From contig NZ_SDLI01000007.1 of the NCBI RefSeq assembly GCF_004123195.1, forward strand, positions 1 to 64,000: 64,000 nt of DNA. The letters run 5' to 3'. The position numbers were made by a program, and so were the translations under genes. The stretch comes from Ammoniphilus sp. CFH 90114 (GTDB lineage Bacteria; Bacillota; Bacilli; Aneurinibacillales; RAOX-1). Shown here piece after piece: positions 1 to 8,658 of this stretch (position 1 is its first letter; each line of letters begins with the position of its first letter). Under the pieces are notes generated by a model that worked only from the letters and a program-made list of their open reading frames with translations, made no database searches and was not told the origin of the DNA.

Positions 1-1
1 A

Positions 2-3000
2 GACTTTATAGAGTTTCGCTATGTATCTTGGACGGGTGAAGATGATAATGATCCAACACCACAAGATCCAGAAGACGAACCTCGCGATTTATTAGAACCA
101 CCAACTCAATATGATAAAGATAAATTAGAATCGATAAACCAAATAATTAACAATGTAAGTTCAAAGATTCTGACTAATGGAGTGAAATCCGACTGGGATG
201 CTATTGCTGTTGCATTAGCAGGGAAAAAGGTCCCTCAGAGTTATCTAGATAAATTAATTGCTGAGGTAAGAAAAAATAACGGAAGCTATTCTCTTGCTAC
301 GGAGTATGCCCGTATTTTATTAACGGCCAAAGCATTAGGAGCAGATCCTACCGATCTTGGAGGCTATAATTTAGTAGAGAAGCTTTATAATTTTGGGAAT
401 CTGTCACAATATACAAATGGTCTCATTTATGCTTTGATTGCCTTAGATAGTGGTCAGTATAACATCCCAACCGATGCGAAGTGGACGAAAACAAAGATAC
501 TAAATAATATAATTCAAAAACAAAACGCAGACGGTGGTTGGAGTTGGACTGGTTCAACGAGTGATATTGATGTAACAGGAATGGCGCTAACGGCACTTGC
601 CCCGTATTATGAAAAACAAGAGGTCCTAGAGGCTATAAACAAGGGCATTACGTTCTTAAAGAATAAACAAAAAGCTAGTGGCGGATTTATGATATCAGGC
701 GATCCCGTACCGAGTGTCGCTCAAGCTGTCATCGGTTTAACCAGTGTAGGAATCAGTCCGTCCAATGAAGAATTTACCAAGCAAAATGTAAATTTAATTG
801 ATTACTTACTAAGCTTTTATAAGCAAGATGAGAAATTGTTCTATTACGGACAAGCTGGGCCAAGTATGGCAACGCAACAAGCTTTACAGGCATTAGTTTC
901 TTATAAGCACTACATTGAAGCCAAGCCTTTGATGTATCAATTCCAAGGACAATTTGGAACTACACCAGATCATGGTGGGGGAGGCGACGGAGGTGGAGGA
1001 TCGGATAACAATCCTTTTCTAAAAACGATAAAAGTAACAGTGAAAGGACTAGATGGGGTTCTCGTTCTAGATACATCAGTTAATATTTCAAGTACAGCTA
1101 CCCCATATCAGGTTTTAGTTGAGGCGATTGGACTAGATAAAGTGAAGACTCGAGGAAGTGGTTCTAGCCTTTATGTTACAGAGATTCAAGGACTAGCCGA
1201 ATTAGCGCATGGACCAGAGAGTGGTTGGAACTATTCGGTGAATGGAATCTTCCCTAGCGCTTCAGCAGGTGAATACTCATTGAACAATCAAGATCATGTA
1301 AGTTGGTTATATACTAAAGATCTTGGAAACGATGTAGGAAACACAGGTGGTGGTTCCACAACAACACAAACCGGAACGCTAAACGAAGATGTGCAGAAAT
1401 CTTTAGATCAGGTCAAATCGATCATTCCTATTGACAGTAAAAATCCTTTGGACCCTACTAAGCAGGCGGTTATCGTGTTAAATGGTTCAAAGAGAATGAC
1501 AAAAGATACCGCGCAAAAGTTAGCTGATGAGTTAGTTAGTAATGTGGTCAACGAAGAGAAAATAATTGAAAACCTGAGTGTTGATCATGATATTAAGGAT
1601 GTAAAAGAGGAAATTAGACTTCTTGTTCCTGCTAACGCTTTGAATACGAGCAGAAAAATTACCATAACCAAACAACCTAATAACGAACGTCAAGAACTCT
1701 TATCACCAATCTATGAATTTTTACCCAAAGGGACGACCTTTAATAAACCTGTATATATTTCGGTGAAAGCTCCTTTATTCATAGACAATCTGGATGAAGT
1801 TGCTCTCGTTTGGCTTGACGAAGCCAATAACATGTGGATCCCTATTCCAGCGGTAGTGGATGCAGAAACAGGGATTGTTACAGGGATGGTGAATCATTTT
1901 ACAAAGTTTGCTTTGGTTGATCGAAGCAAATTAAAGAGTAGCTATATAGATCCCATGCATCAGAAGGTAAAGGAAGCTATTAAAGCCGTGTCTAAAAAGG
2001 ATTGGAATACGGGAGAGTATAATTTATGGGAGTTATTAGCGTTATACCATACTGGTTCTTTTTCATCTAAGGACTACTTAAATTACATTGAGAAGCAGTT
2101 ACAGGAGAAAAAAGGTCAATTTAGAAGAGTGACGGATTTATCTACGGCAGTACTAGGCGTGCATCTAGCTGGTGGAAACCCGCAACAATTTGCTGGGTAT
2201 AACCTCACTGAATTGTTGTATAACGATAAGCGATTAACACGCCAAGGAACCAATGGGGTTATGTTTACGCTGTTAACGTTTGAGTTGATTGAGGCGGACA
2301 TCCCAGCTCAAGCGCTATGGACGAAGGAGAAGTTAATCGATTGGCTTGTGAAGCACCAGCATCAAAATGGAGCTTGGTCCTTAGATCCGACGGATGGTTC
2401 ACCAAGTGTTGATCTTACAGCGATGGCTATGGGGGCTCTGACTTCCTATAAACAGGACGCGGCTGTCAATACAGCAATAGAAAAAGCCAAGAACTGGCTG
2501 GCCAGTGTTCAAAATGATAAGGGGGGTTTTACCTACTCGGCGGATGTGACAGAAAGCAGCGAGAGTATATCCCAGACTATTATTGGTCTAGCCTCTCTAG
2601 GAGTGAATCCAACCCAGCTACCGTTTGCAAAAACCAACGGCAACCCTCTGACTCAGCTTCTTAGTTATCAACAAGCTGATGGTTCGTTTGAACATACGAA
2701 GGGACAAGGGAAAAACCAAATGTCAACCCAGCAGGCATTCGTGGCTCTACTCGCTTATGATCTGTTGCTAGAAAATGAAGCCTCGATTTATCCGTTTAAG
2801 AGTACAGTTAAAGAAGTAAGTTCGATCCTTCCATTCAGGGATCAGAATCAAATGGCCCAGTGGGCACTCCCAGCAATAGAAAAAGCCTATCAGAAAAAGC
2901 TTATGGTAGGTCTTGATCAAAATACCTTTGCTCCGAAGCAAGCTTTATCAAGAGCACAGTTTGCTGCGTTATTGCTTCAAGCTTTGGGTGAAAAGCCAAA

Positions 3001-3364
3001 AGCAGAGGCAGAATTAAACTTTGAAGATGTGAAACCTGGTTCATGGTATTTTGGCAGCGTAGTAAAAGCAAAAGAATTGGGCATCGTGAACGGAACGAGT
3101 GCCACGACATTTGATCCTCATAAGGCCATTACTCGTCAAGAAATGGCTGTTATGTTAGCGAATGCTTATAAACTGCAAACAAGCCCATCAGGACCTGCGA
3201 TTCAAGATTTACAGGATGCTGGAGCTTGGGCTCAACCATCCATTAGCGCTGTATTCGATCGAGGATATATGGTCGGCTATGGAGAAGGATACTTTCTGCC
3301 AAGAAATCAGGTAACAAGAGAAATGGCTGCTGTGATCATGGTAAAGATTGCAGGGCAGCAATAG
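2..3364 (+). CDS. SLH-domain surface protein with transcobalamin-like modules (5' end outside window)
   Basis: The reading frame is open from the first bases of the window, so the start lies upstream; about 1120 residues are visible. The first visible residues (FRYVSWTG) look like the end of a DUF4430 domain. Next come helical repeats of the prenyltransferase/squalene-oxidase type (QNADGGWSW, then KASGGFMIS), a Gly-rich linker, a second DUF4430 domain (about residues 345-445), a beta-rich ZU5-like stretch, a second helical repeat block (HQNGAWSL, NDKGGFTYS), and three SLH repeats in the last 170 residues that should bind secondary cell-wall polymer. A helical barrel followed by DUF4430 is the layout of eukaryotic cobalamin carriers such as intrinsic factor. 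The surface location is well supported; ligand binding is inference. A strong terminator follows directly. Confidence 0.85.
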   Translation, partial: DFIEFRYVSWTGEDDNDPTPQDPEDEPRDLLEPPTQYDKDKLESINQIINNVSSKILTNGVKSDWDAIAVALAGKKVPQSYLDKLIAEVRKNNGSYSLATEYARILLTAKALGADPTDLGGYNLVEKLYNFGNLSQYTNGLIYALIALDSGQYNIPTDAKWTKTKILNNIIQKQNADGGWSWTGSTSDIDVTGMALTALAPYYEKQEVLEAINKGITFLKNKQKASGGFMISGDPVPSVAQAVIGLTSVGISPSNEEFTKQNVNLIDYLLSFYKQDEKLFYYGQAGPSMATQQALQALVSYKHYIEAKPLMYQFQGQFGTTPDHGGGGDGGGGSDNNPFLKTIKVTVKGLDGVLVLDTSVNISSTATPYQVLVEAIGLDKVKTRGSGSSLYVTEIQGLAELAHGPESGWNYSVNGIFPSASAGEYSLNNQDHVSWLYTKDLGNDVGNTGGGSTTTQTGTLNEDVQKSLDQVKSIIPIDSKNPLDPTKQAVIVLNGSKRMTKDTAQKLADELVSNVVNEEKIIENLSVDHDIKDVKEEIRLLVPANALNTSRKITITKQPNNERQELLSPIYEFLPKGTTFNKPVYISVKAPLFIDNLDEVALVWLDEANNMWIPIPAVVDAETGIVTGMVNHFTKFALVDRSKLKSSYIDPMHQKVKEAIKAVSKKDWNTGEYNLWELLALYHTGSFSSKDYLNYIEKQLQEKKGQFRRVTDLSTAVLGVHLAGGNPQQFAGYNLTELLYNDKRLTRQGTNGVMFTLLTFELIEADIPAQALWTKEKLIDWLVKHQHQNGAWSLDPTDGSPSVDLTAMAMGALTSYKQDAAVNTAIEKAKNWLASVQNDKGGFTYSADVTESSESISQTIIGLASLGVNPTQLPFAKTNGNPLTQLLSYQQADGSFEHTKGQGKNQMSTQQAFVALLAYDLLLENEASIYPFKSTVKEVSSILPFRDQNQMAQWALPAIEKAYQKKLMVGLDQNTFAPKQALSRAQFAALLLQALGEKPKAEAELNFEDVKPGSWYFGSVVKAKELGIVNGTSATTFDPHKAITRQEMAVMLANAYKLQTSPSGPAIQDLQDAGAWAQPSISAVFDRGYMVGYGEGYFLPRNQVTREMAAVIMVKIAGQQ

Positions 3365-3370
3365 GATGAA

Positions 3371-3393
3371 GGAGCCCTCAGGGCTCCTTTCTT
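3371..3393 (+). terminator. Rho-independent terminator after the SLH gene
   Basis: A perfect 7-bp stem (GGAGCCC/GGGCTCC) with a 3-nt loop is followed by a T-rich tract, starting 7 bases after the stop codon. Confidence 0.85.
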
Positions 3394-3491
3394 CGTCCGT
3401 TCACCCCGATTTAGGGCCATTTCTCTCAATCTACCTTTTCAACCATTCTACCCAATCATCTTGTATCGAACATGCATAGAATTATGGTGAG

Positions 3492-4265
3492 GTGGATGAA
3501 AAAGTGAAAAAGTTTAGTTCTCGGAGTAAGCGGATTAGAGGAAAGTTTAAAGTATATGGTTACTTAATGGAACAGGGTATGATTCGGCCTCATCTGCCTT
3601 TTACCCGACCCTTTACGAAAGACAATCTGGAGCAAACTCTGCTTAGGTACACCACGGTTTATATCAAGCCCGATTTTGGAAAGGAAGGAAAAGGAGTTTA
3701 TAGAGTAGTAAAGAATGGACCGGAGTTCATACTAAAATATCAGTCCAGGACCAAGGTATTTACCGATAGTCATTCTCTATACCAATTTGTTAATAGACGC
3801 AGTTCTTCTAGGCTTATTATTCAACAAGGCATTGAACTTGAAAGATTCAATAATAAGCCTTACGATGTTCGGGCGATGCTTCAACGAAAACCAAAAGGTG
3901 AATGGGTATGTACAGGCTGGTTTGCTAGAGTCGGATCTCCTGGAAAAATTGTTACAAATCTAGCTCAAGGAGGGAAAGTTTATTCGGTGAATAAGCTTTT
4001 TCAATCGAAAGGACTTCCTCCTCACGAACAGAGTCGACGCTTTGATTATATTCAGAGGCTATCTCTTGAAGTAGCCAGATGTTTAAGTGCCAAGAGAAGT
4101 GGCATGCATCAAATCGGGATCGACTGGGTCTTTGATCAAACTGGTAAGCTCTGGATCCTTGAAGTGAATTCTACGTGGCCAGTGATCTACCCAGTAAAAA
4201 AGATTGACCAAACGATGTATAGGCGAATGCTATTCTTTGCCCGGTCTTATGGGAGAAGGGAATAA
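3492..4265 (+). CDS. YheC/YheD-family ATP-grasp protein (spore-coat associated type)
   Basis: This 257-residue protein has the YheC/YheD pattern: a lysine-containing strand (YIKPDFGKEGKGVYRV) for nucleotide contact, a central FNNKPYDVRAMLQR segment, and an acidic metal-binding end (GIDWVFDQTGKLWILEVNS). ATP-grasp enzymes join a carboxylate to an amine or thiol through an acyl phosphate; the substrate of this family is not known. Bacillus homologues are annotated as endospore coat associated. The start is GTG with a GAGGTG-like ribosome site; a GTG four codons later is possible. The gene is monocistronic, with terminators on both sides. Confidence 0.8.
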   Translation: MDEKVKKFSSRSKRIRGKFKVYGYLMEQGMIRPHLPFTRPFTKDNLEQTLLRYTTVYIKPDFGKEGKGVYRVVKNGPEFILKYQSRTKVFTDSHSLYQFVNRRSSSRLIIQQGIELERFNNKPYDVRAMLQRKPKGEWVCTGWFARVGSPGKIVTNLAQGGKVYSVNKLFQSKGLPPHEQSRRFDYIQRLSLEVARCLSAKRSGMHQIGIDWVFDQTGKLWILEVNSTWPVIYPVKKIDQTMYRRMLFFARSYGRRE

Positions 4266-4276
4266 CAAATAGAGGA

Positions 4277-4307
4277 GACAGATCAAAAAACGGATCTGTC
4301 TTTTTTT
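4277..4307 (+). terminator. Rho-independent terminator after the ATP-grasp gene
   Basis: An 8-bp perfect stem (GACAGATC/GATCTGTC) with an A-rich loop is followed by seven T. Confidence 0.92.
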
Positions 4308-4429
4308 GTACGTTTATTCTCCATAAATTCTTCAAGGTTTACTCCTATAATCAAATGTATAAGCGAATCCTAAGAGATGTTTACGATTGTATAAATGCTT
4401 AGGAGACTGCTTCAAAATATAAAAACCTC

Positions 4430-4460
4430 TTTACATAGGTTAGGGGGGTATAGTATATTT
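4430..4460 (+). promoter_or_regulatory. Putative copper-responsive (CsoR-like) promoter/operator of the His-rich lipoprotein
   Basis: The 18-mer TAGGGGGGTATAGTATAT (4441-4458) is repeated exactly in front of copA (6016-6033). It combines a G-run plus GTAT half-site, as in Bacillus CsoR operators, with a TAGTAT -10-like element. A TTTACA -35-like hexamer lies at 4430-4435. The sharing is seen directly; the identity of the regulator is inferred. Confidence 0.6.
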
Positions 4461-4519
4461 ATGGTGGAAAACAACTTTAGATGTATACCTAAACTAAAAT
4501 GATGAAGGAGAAGATAGAA

Positions 4520-5809
4520 ATGAAAAGAAATTTTTATCTCAAGCTTTTCGGAGTGGGAATATTAGCAGGGAGCTTACTTTTAGCGGGTTGTACACCAGAG
4601 AAATCACAAGGAAGTGAATCAACCCCAAATCCGAATGCAAGTACAGATCAAACTCAGGTGGCTTGGGATTACAGCAGCACAAAAAATACAACGAGAATTG
4701 TGGGGAAAGACGCAGAGGAATTATCCATTTCAACGTCAAGAATGATCTGGCCGGCGACTCAAAAGGGTACAATCCCCAATGTCGTTCTTGTAGCACCTAA
4801 GGAAAGTTGGCAAGCTCAATTAGTAAGTTTGGACTTGGTTCATCATCCAAGTGATGGCCCCTTGCTTGTAACCAGTAAAAATCAGATTAGCTCAAATGCA
4901 ATTGATGAAATCATGCGTTTGAACCCTAGAGGCTCAGAGGATGGAACGCAGGTCATAACGATTGGGATGGATGAAGAAGCGGTCAAGCAACTTTCAGATC
5001 ACTTTAAAGTTAAAGAAATCAAAGGAGAAACACCTAGCCAGCTAGCTGAAGCGATTGACCAATTTTACGCTGAAGCAAGTGGAAGCTTACCTGCTTCCGT
5101 TATTGTTTCCACTTCAGAGCAGGTTGAATTCGCTGCACCGGCAGGGAACTGGATTTCTCACATGCCTGAACCTTTGCTGTATGTGACCAAAGATGAAATC
5201 CCTAATGAAACCATAAATGCTTTACAAAAGCGTGAAGGAAAAGCTACTGTCTATCTGTTAGGGCCTGAGTCGGTCATTTCTAAAACGGTGGAAGAAAATC
5301 TTAGATCTTATGGAACGGTCATTCGTATAGCGGGTGATGACCCTGTTTCAAACGCGATTGCGTTTGCCCAGTATAAAGATACAAACACTGGATTTGGCTG
5401 GGGAATCACCCAACCAGGACATGGGCTACTGCTAGGCAATATGGCGAATATGTCCGAATCCATCCCGACAGGGTCCTTTGCTCACCGTGGGAAGCATGCT
5501 CCACTATTATTAACGAATGCTGATAGTGCACCAGATAATTTAGTTAATTATTTGACTAAGCTTAAGCCTTTATTTGAAAAAGAGCCAACAGAAGGCCCTT
5601 ACAATCACTTATATATCGTTGGAGGATCCGATTGGATATCCTGGGAACAACAAGGGAATCTCGATCATCTCATTGAGATTGAATCGGTTACGGGAGACAG
5701 TCATGCAGGTCACGGAGGAGGACACCAAGAACCAAGTCAGCCAGAAAAGCCTGCGAAAGAAGAGCAACCTGTAGATCACGGCAAGATGAATCACAATGGT
5801 CATCATTAA
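4520..5809 (+). CDS. Lipoprotein with cell-wall-binding repeat 2 region and His-rich tail
   Basis: The ATG at 4520 is preferred over the in-frame ATGs at 4499 and 4502 because AAGGAG lies 9 bases before it. The 429-residue product has a lipoprotein signal peptide with lipobox LLAGC. The body, starting at NTTRIVGKDAEELSIS, matches the CW_binding_2 (PF04122-like) fold. The last 40 residues are rich in His, Gly and Met (HAGHGGGH, HGKMNHNGHH), as expected for a metal-binding tail. The promoter motif shared with copA, the next gene, suggests a copper-inducible surface protein that may bind or buffer copper. That role is inferred and no homologue of known function is recognised. Confidence 0.75.
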   Translation: MKRNFYLKLFGVGILAGSLLLAGCTPEKSQGSESTPNPNASTDQTQVAWDYSSTKNTTRIVGKDAEELSISTSRMIWPATQKGTIPNVVLVAPKESWQAQLVSLDLVHHPSDGPLLVTSKNQISSNAIDEIMRLNPRGSEDGTQVITIGMDEEAVKQLSDHFKVKEIKGETPSQLAEAIDQFYAEASGSLPASVIVSTSEQVEFAAPAGNWISHMPEPLLYVTKDEIPNETINALQKREGKATVYLLGPESVISKTVEENLRSYGTVIRIAGDDPVSNAIAFAQYKDTNTGFGWGITQPGHGLLLGNMANMSESIPTGSFAHRGKHAPLLLTNADSAPDNLVNYLTKLKPLFEKEPTEGPYNHLYIVGGSDWISWEQQGNLDHLIEIESVTGDSHAGHGGGHQEPSQPEKPAKEEQPVDHGKMNHNGHH

Positions 5810-5857
5810 TTTCTTGTGTGATTTTTTTAACTGTAGATTCAATGATTGTCCACTATA

Positions 5858-5887
5858 ATACTCCCTCCCATAGAGGGAGTATTTTTA
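5858..5887 (+). terminator. Rho-independent terminator after the His-rich lipoprotein
   Basis: A 10-bp stem (ATACTCCCTC/GAGGGAGTAT) with a 5-nt loop is followed by TTTTATT. Confidence 0.9.
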
Positions 5888-6002
5888 TTGAACAAAAAGG
5901 GGTAACCCTATACCTCAATAGGCTATTTAGCCATGATATCAGTAAAAGCTTGGCGATGCCCCGGGCTATGCCATTTTAGGTTTAAAAAAATTGGAAAAAC
6001 CA

Positions 6003-6033
6003 TTGACATATAGTCTAGGGGGGTATAGTATAT
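6003..6033 (+). promoter_or_regulatory. copA promoter with putative CsoR-type operator
   Basis: TTGACA (6003-6008) is separated by 17 bp from TAGTAT (6026-6031). The spacer carries the G-run/GTAT half-site shared with the upstream lipoprotein promoter (6016-6033 identical to 4441-4458). An operator inside the spacer fits repression by CsoR without copper. No csoR or copZ gene is in the window. Confidence 0.7.
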
Positions 6034-6074
6034 AATTATAAATGATGAACGATCAAATAAAGGAGATGGACGTA

Positions 6075-8486
6075 ATGAGTGTGAAGGAAACTACACTTCA
6101 GATAACAGGGATGACCTGTGCAGCCTGTGCGATACGAATTGAAAAAGGCTTAAACAAGCTTGACGGCGTTTCAGCGGCGAACGTGAATTTGGCTTTAGAG
6201 CGGGCTAATGTGACTTATGATTCAGAGAAAGTAAACGTAGAGGATATCGAGCGAAAAGTTGAACAACTCGGCTACGGTACGGTAAAGGAAATGTTGGATC
6301 TTCAAATCACCGGAATGACGTGTGCGGCTTGCGCGACCCGTATTGAGAAGGGACTCAGCAAGATGAAGGGCGTGAGTCGGGCAACCGTTAACCTTGCCTT
6401 AGAGACCGCGCAGATTGAATATTCACCTGCAGAAATATCCGTCCAAGAACTGATAGCCAAGGTGGAGAAGATCGGATACGGAGCAGCCCTCAAGTCTGAG
6501 AAGAACGAGGATCAAATCGATCACAGACAAAGAGAAATTGAAAAACAAAAGCGCAAATTCATCATTTCAGCTATTTTGTCGTTTCCATTGCTTTGGACGA
6601 TGGTGGCCCACTTTTCTTGGACTTCCTTCATCTGGGTACCGGATTTATTCATGAATCCTTGGGTACAGTTTGCCCTAGCGACACCTGTACAATTTTGGGT
6701 TGGGGGACAGTTTTATAAAGGGGCTTATAAGGCACTAAGAAATGGCAGCGCCAATATGGATGTATTAGTTGCTTTAGGTACTTCTGCGGCCTACTTTTAT
6801 AGTTTATATGAATCCATTCAATCCATTGGCCATGGTGCTGGACATCATGTTGCGTTGTATTATGAGACTAGCGCAGTATTGATTACATTAATCATTTTAG
6901 GGAAGCTTTTTGAAGCGGTAGCCAAGGGGCGAACTTCCGAAGCGATTAAGACGTTGATGGGACTTCAGGCAAAAACAGCAACGATCATTCGAAATGGTGA
7001 AGAATTGGTTGTACCTGTAGAGAATGTGGTACTAGGAGATATCGTGGTGGTTAAACCCGGAGAAAAGATTCCAGTGGACGGTGAAGTGCTTGAAGGTCGT
7101 TCCTCTGTTGATGAATCCATGTTGACGGGGGAAAGTATTCCAGTAGAAAAAGAAGCGGGAACGAACGTATACGGAGCTACTATTAATAAAAACGGTTCAC
7201 TAAAAGTAAAGGCAACAAAGATTGGTAAAGAAACGGCCCTGGCTCAAATTATTAAAGTAGTGGAAGAAGCACAAGGTTCAAAAGCACCTATCCAACGGGT
7301 AGCTGATCGGATTTCAGGGGTATTTGTACCGATTGTAGTAGGAATTGCGATCCTCGTGTTTTTGATCTGGTACTTCTGGGTTACTCCTGGAGATGTGGCT
7401 AATGCTCTTGAAAAATTGATTGCTGTATTGGTTATCGCGTGCCCTTGTGCGCTGGGACTTGCAACACCAACCTCAATTATGGCAGGTTCGGGTCGAGCAG
7501 CGGAGCTTGGTATCCTGTTTAAAGGCGGAGAACACCTCGAAGGGACCCAAAGAATAGATACCATTATCTTAGATAAAACAGGGACTGTAACGAAGGGAAA
7601 ACCAGAATTAACGGATGTCATTGTCAAAGACTGGTTGGAAGAGGAATTTCTCCGCCTCGTTGGTAGTGCAGAGAAGAATTCGGAGCATCCGCTAGCAGAA
7701 GCTATTGTCCAAGGCGTTAGAGAGAAAGGAATTGTCTTAACGGAGACGGAGCAGTTTGAAGCGATTCCTGGGTTTGGGATACGTGCTGTTGTAGAAGGTA
7801 AGGAATTACTCCTTGGAACTCGTAAATTAATGGCCCAATACAACATTGATGCAACATCTTCAAATGAATGGATGAGTGAATTGGAGAATGCCGGAAAAAC
7901 AGCGATGTTGGTTGCTATTAATGGAACCTATGCTGGCATGGTGGCTGTAGCAGACACCATTAAGGAAACATCTAAAGAAGCGGTAGCTCGCTTGAAGCAG
8001 ATGGGGATCCAAGTGATCATGATCACTGGGGATAATGAGAGAACGGCCTACGCTATTGCGAAAGAAGTAGGAATAGACGAAGTAAGAGCGGAAGTCTTGC
8101 CAGAAGGAAAAGCGAGAGAAGTGAAAAAGCTCCAGGAACAAGGCCGAAAGGTGGCCATGGTCGGAGACGGAATCAACGATGCACCTGCTTTAGCCACTGC
8201 GGACATTGGTATTGCTATAGGAACAGGAACCGATGTAGCGATGGAAGCCGCTGATCTGACTCTCATGCGCGGTGATCTCAACAGTCTCCCAGAAGCTATT
8301 TTAATGAGTAAGAAGACGATGAGTAACATCAAGCAAAATCTATTTTGGGCTTTAGCCTATAACTCTTTGGGTATTCCTGTAGCAGCGGTAGGACTCCTTG
8401 CTCCCTGGGTCGCAGGTGCGGCGATGGCTCTTAGTTCCGTATCTGTCGTTCTTAACGCGTTGCGTTTACAGAAAGCAAAAGTATAA
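6075..8486 (+). CDS. copA: Copper-exporting P1B-type ATPase CopA
   Basis: This membrane ATPase exports Cu(I) from the cytosol. There are two N-terminal heavy-metal domains, each with GMTCAAC. The core has the TGES actuator motif, the CPC ion-site motif (Cys456 and Cys458), the phosphorylated Asp500 in DKTGT, an SEHPLAEA nucleotide-domain motif and GDGINDAPA. The last membrane segments carry YN and MALSS elements typical of the Cu(I) subgroup. The ATG at 6075 is chosen for AGGAG at 6061 with 9-base spacing, giving 803 residues; upstream ATGs at 6042, 6045 and 6066 lack a good site. It stands alone between terminators, with a copper-type promoter. Confidence 0.95.
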   Translation: MSVKETTLQITGMTCAACAIRIEKGLNKLDGVSAANVNLALERANVTYDSEKVNVEDIERKVEQLGYGTVKEMLDLQITGMTCAACATRIEKGLSKMKGVSRATVNLALETAQIEYSPAEISVQELIAKVEKIGYGAALKSEKNEDQIDHRQREIEKQKRKFIISAILSFPLLWTMVAHFSWTSFIWVPDLFMNPWVQFALATPVQFWVGGQFYKGAYKALRNGSANMDVLVALGTSAAYFYSLYESIQSIGHGAGHHVALYYETSAVLITLIILGKLFEAVAKGRTSEAIKTLMGLQAKTATIIRNGEELVVPVENVVLGDIVVVKPGEKIPVDGEVLEGRSSVDESMLTGESIPVEKEAGTNVYGATINKNGSLKVKATKIGKETALAQIIKVVEEAQGSKAPIQRVADRISGVFVPIVVGIAILVFLIWYFWVTPGDVANALEKLIAVLVIACPCALGLATPTSIMAGSGRAAELGILFKGGEHLEGTQRIDTIILDKTGTVTKGKPELTDVIVKDWLEEEFLRLVGSAEKNSEHPLAEAIVQGVREKGIVLTETEQFEAIPGFGIRAVVEGKELLLGTRKLMAQYNIDATSSNEWMSELENAGKTAMLVAINGTYAGMVAVADTIKETSKEAVARLKQMGIQVIMITGDNERTAYAIAKEVGIDEVRAEVLPEGKAREVKKLQEQGRKVAMVGDGINDAPALATADIGIAIGTGTDVAMEAADLTLMRGDLNSLPEAILMSKKTMSNIKQNLFWALAYNSLGIPVAAVGLLAPWVAGAAMALSSVSVVLNALRLQKAKV

Positions 8487-8508
8487 AGTATCGTCATATA
8501 ACCTTTAC

Positions 8509-8541
8509 AACATCCCGGGGAACAAATTCGGGATGTTTTTT
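8509..8541 (+). terminator. Rho-independent terminator after copA
   Basis: A 9-bp stem (AACATCCCG/CGGGATGTT) is followed by a T tract. Confidence 0.9.
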
Positions 8542-8658
8542 ATGCGGTTAAGCATAGTATGGTATAATATTATAATAATTTCGGAAAATTGACCTAATTT
8601 TAACTTTACAGATCAAGCTGACAGAATATCAAATAAAAGGTAGAGAGAGGCTTGAGGT

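Noticed and set aside
7244-7846. 200-residue open frame opposite copA
   Set aside because: It is antisense to the ATPase core, has no ribosome site and no recognisable domain; copA explains the region.
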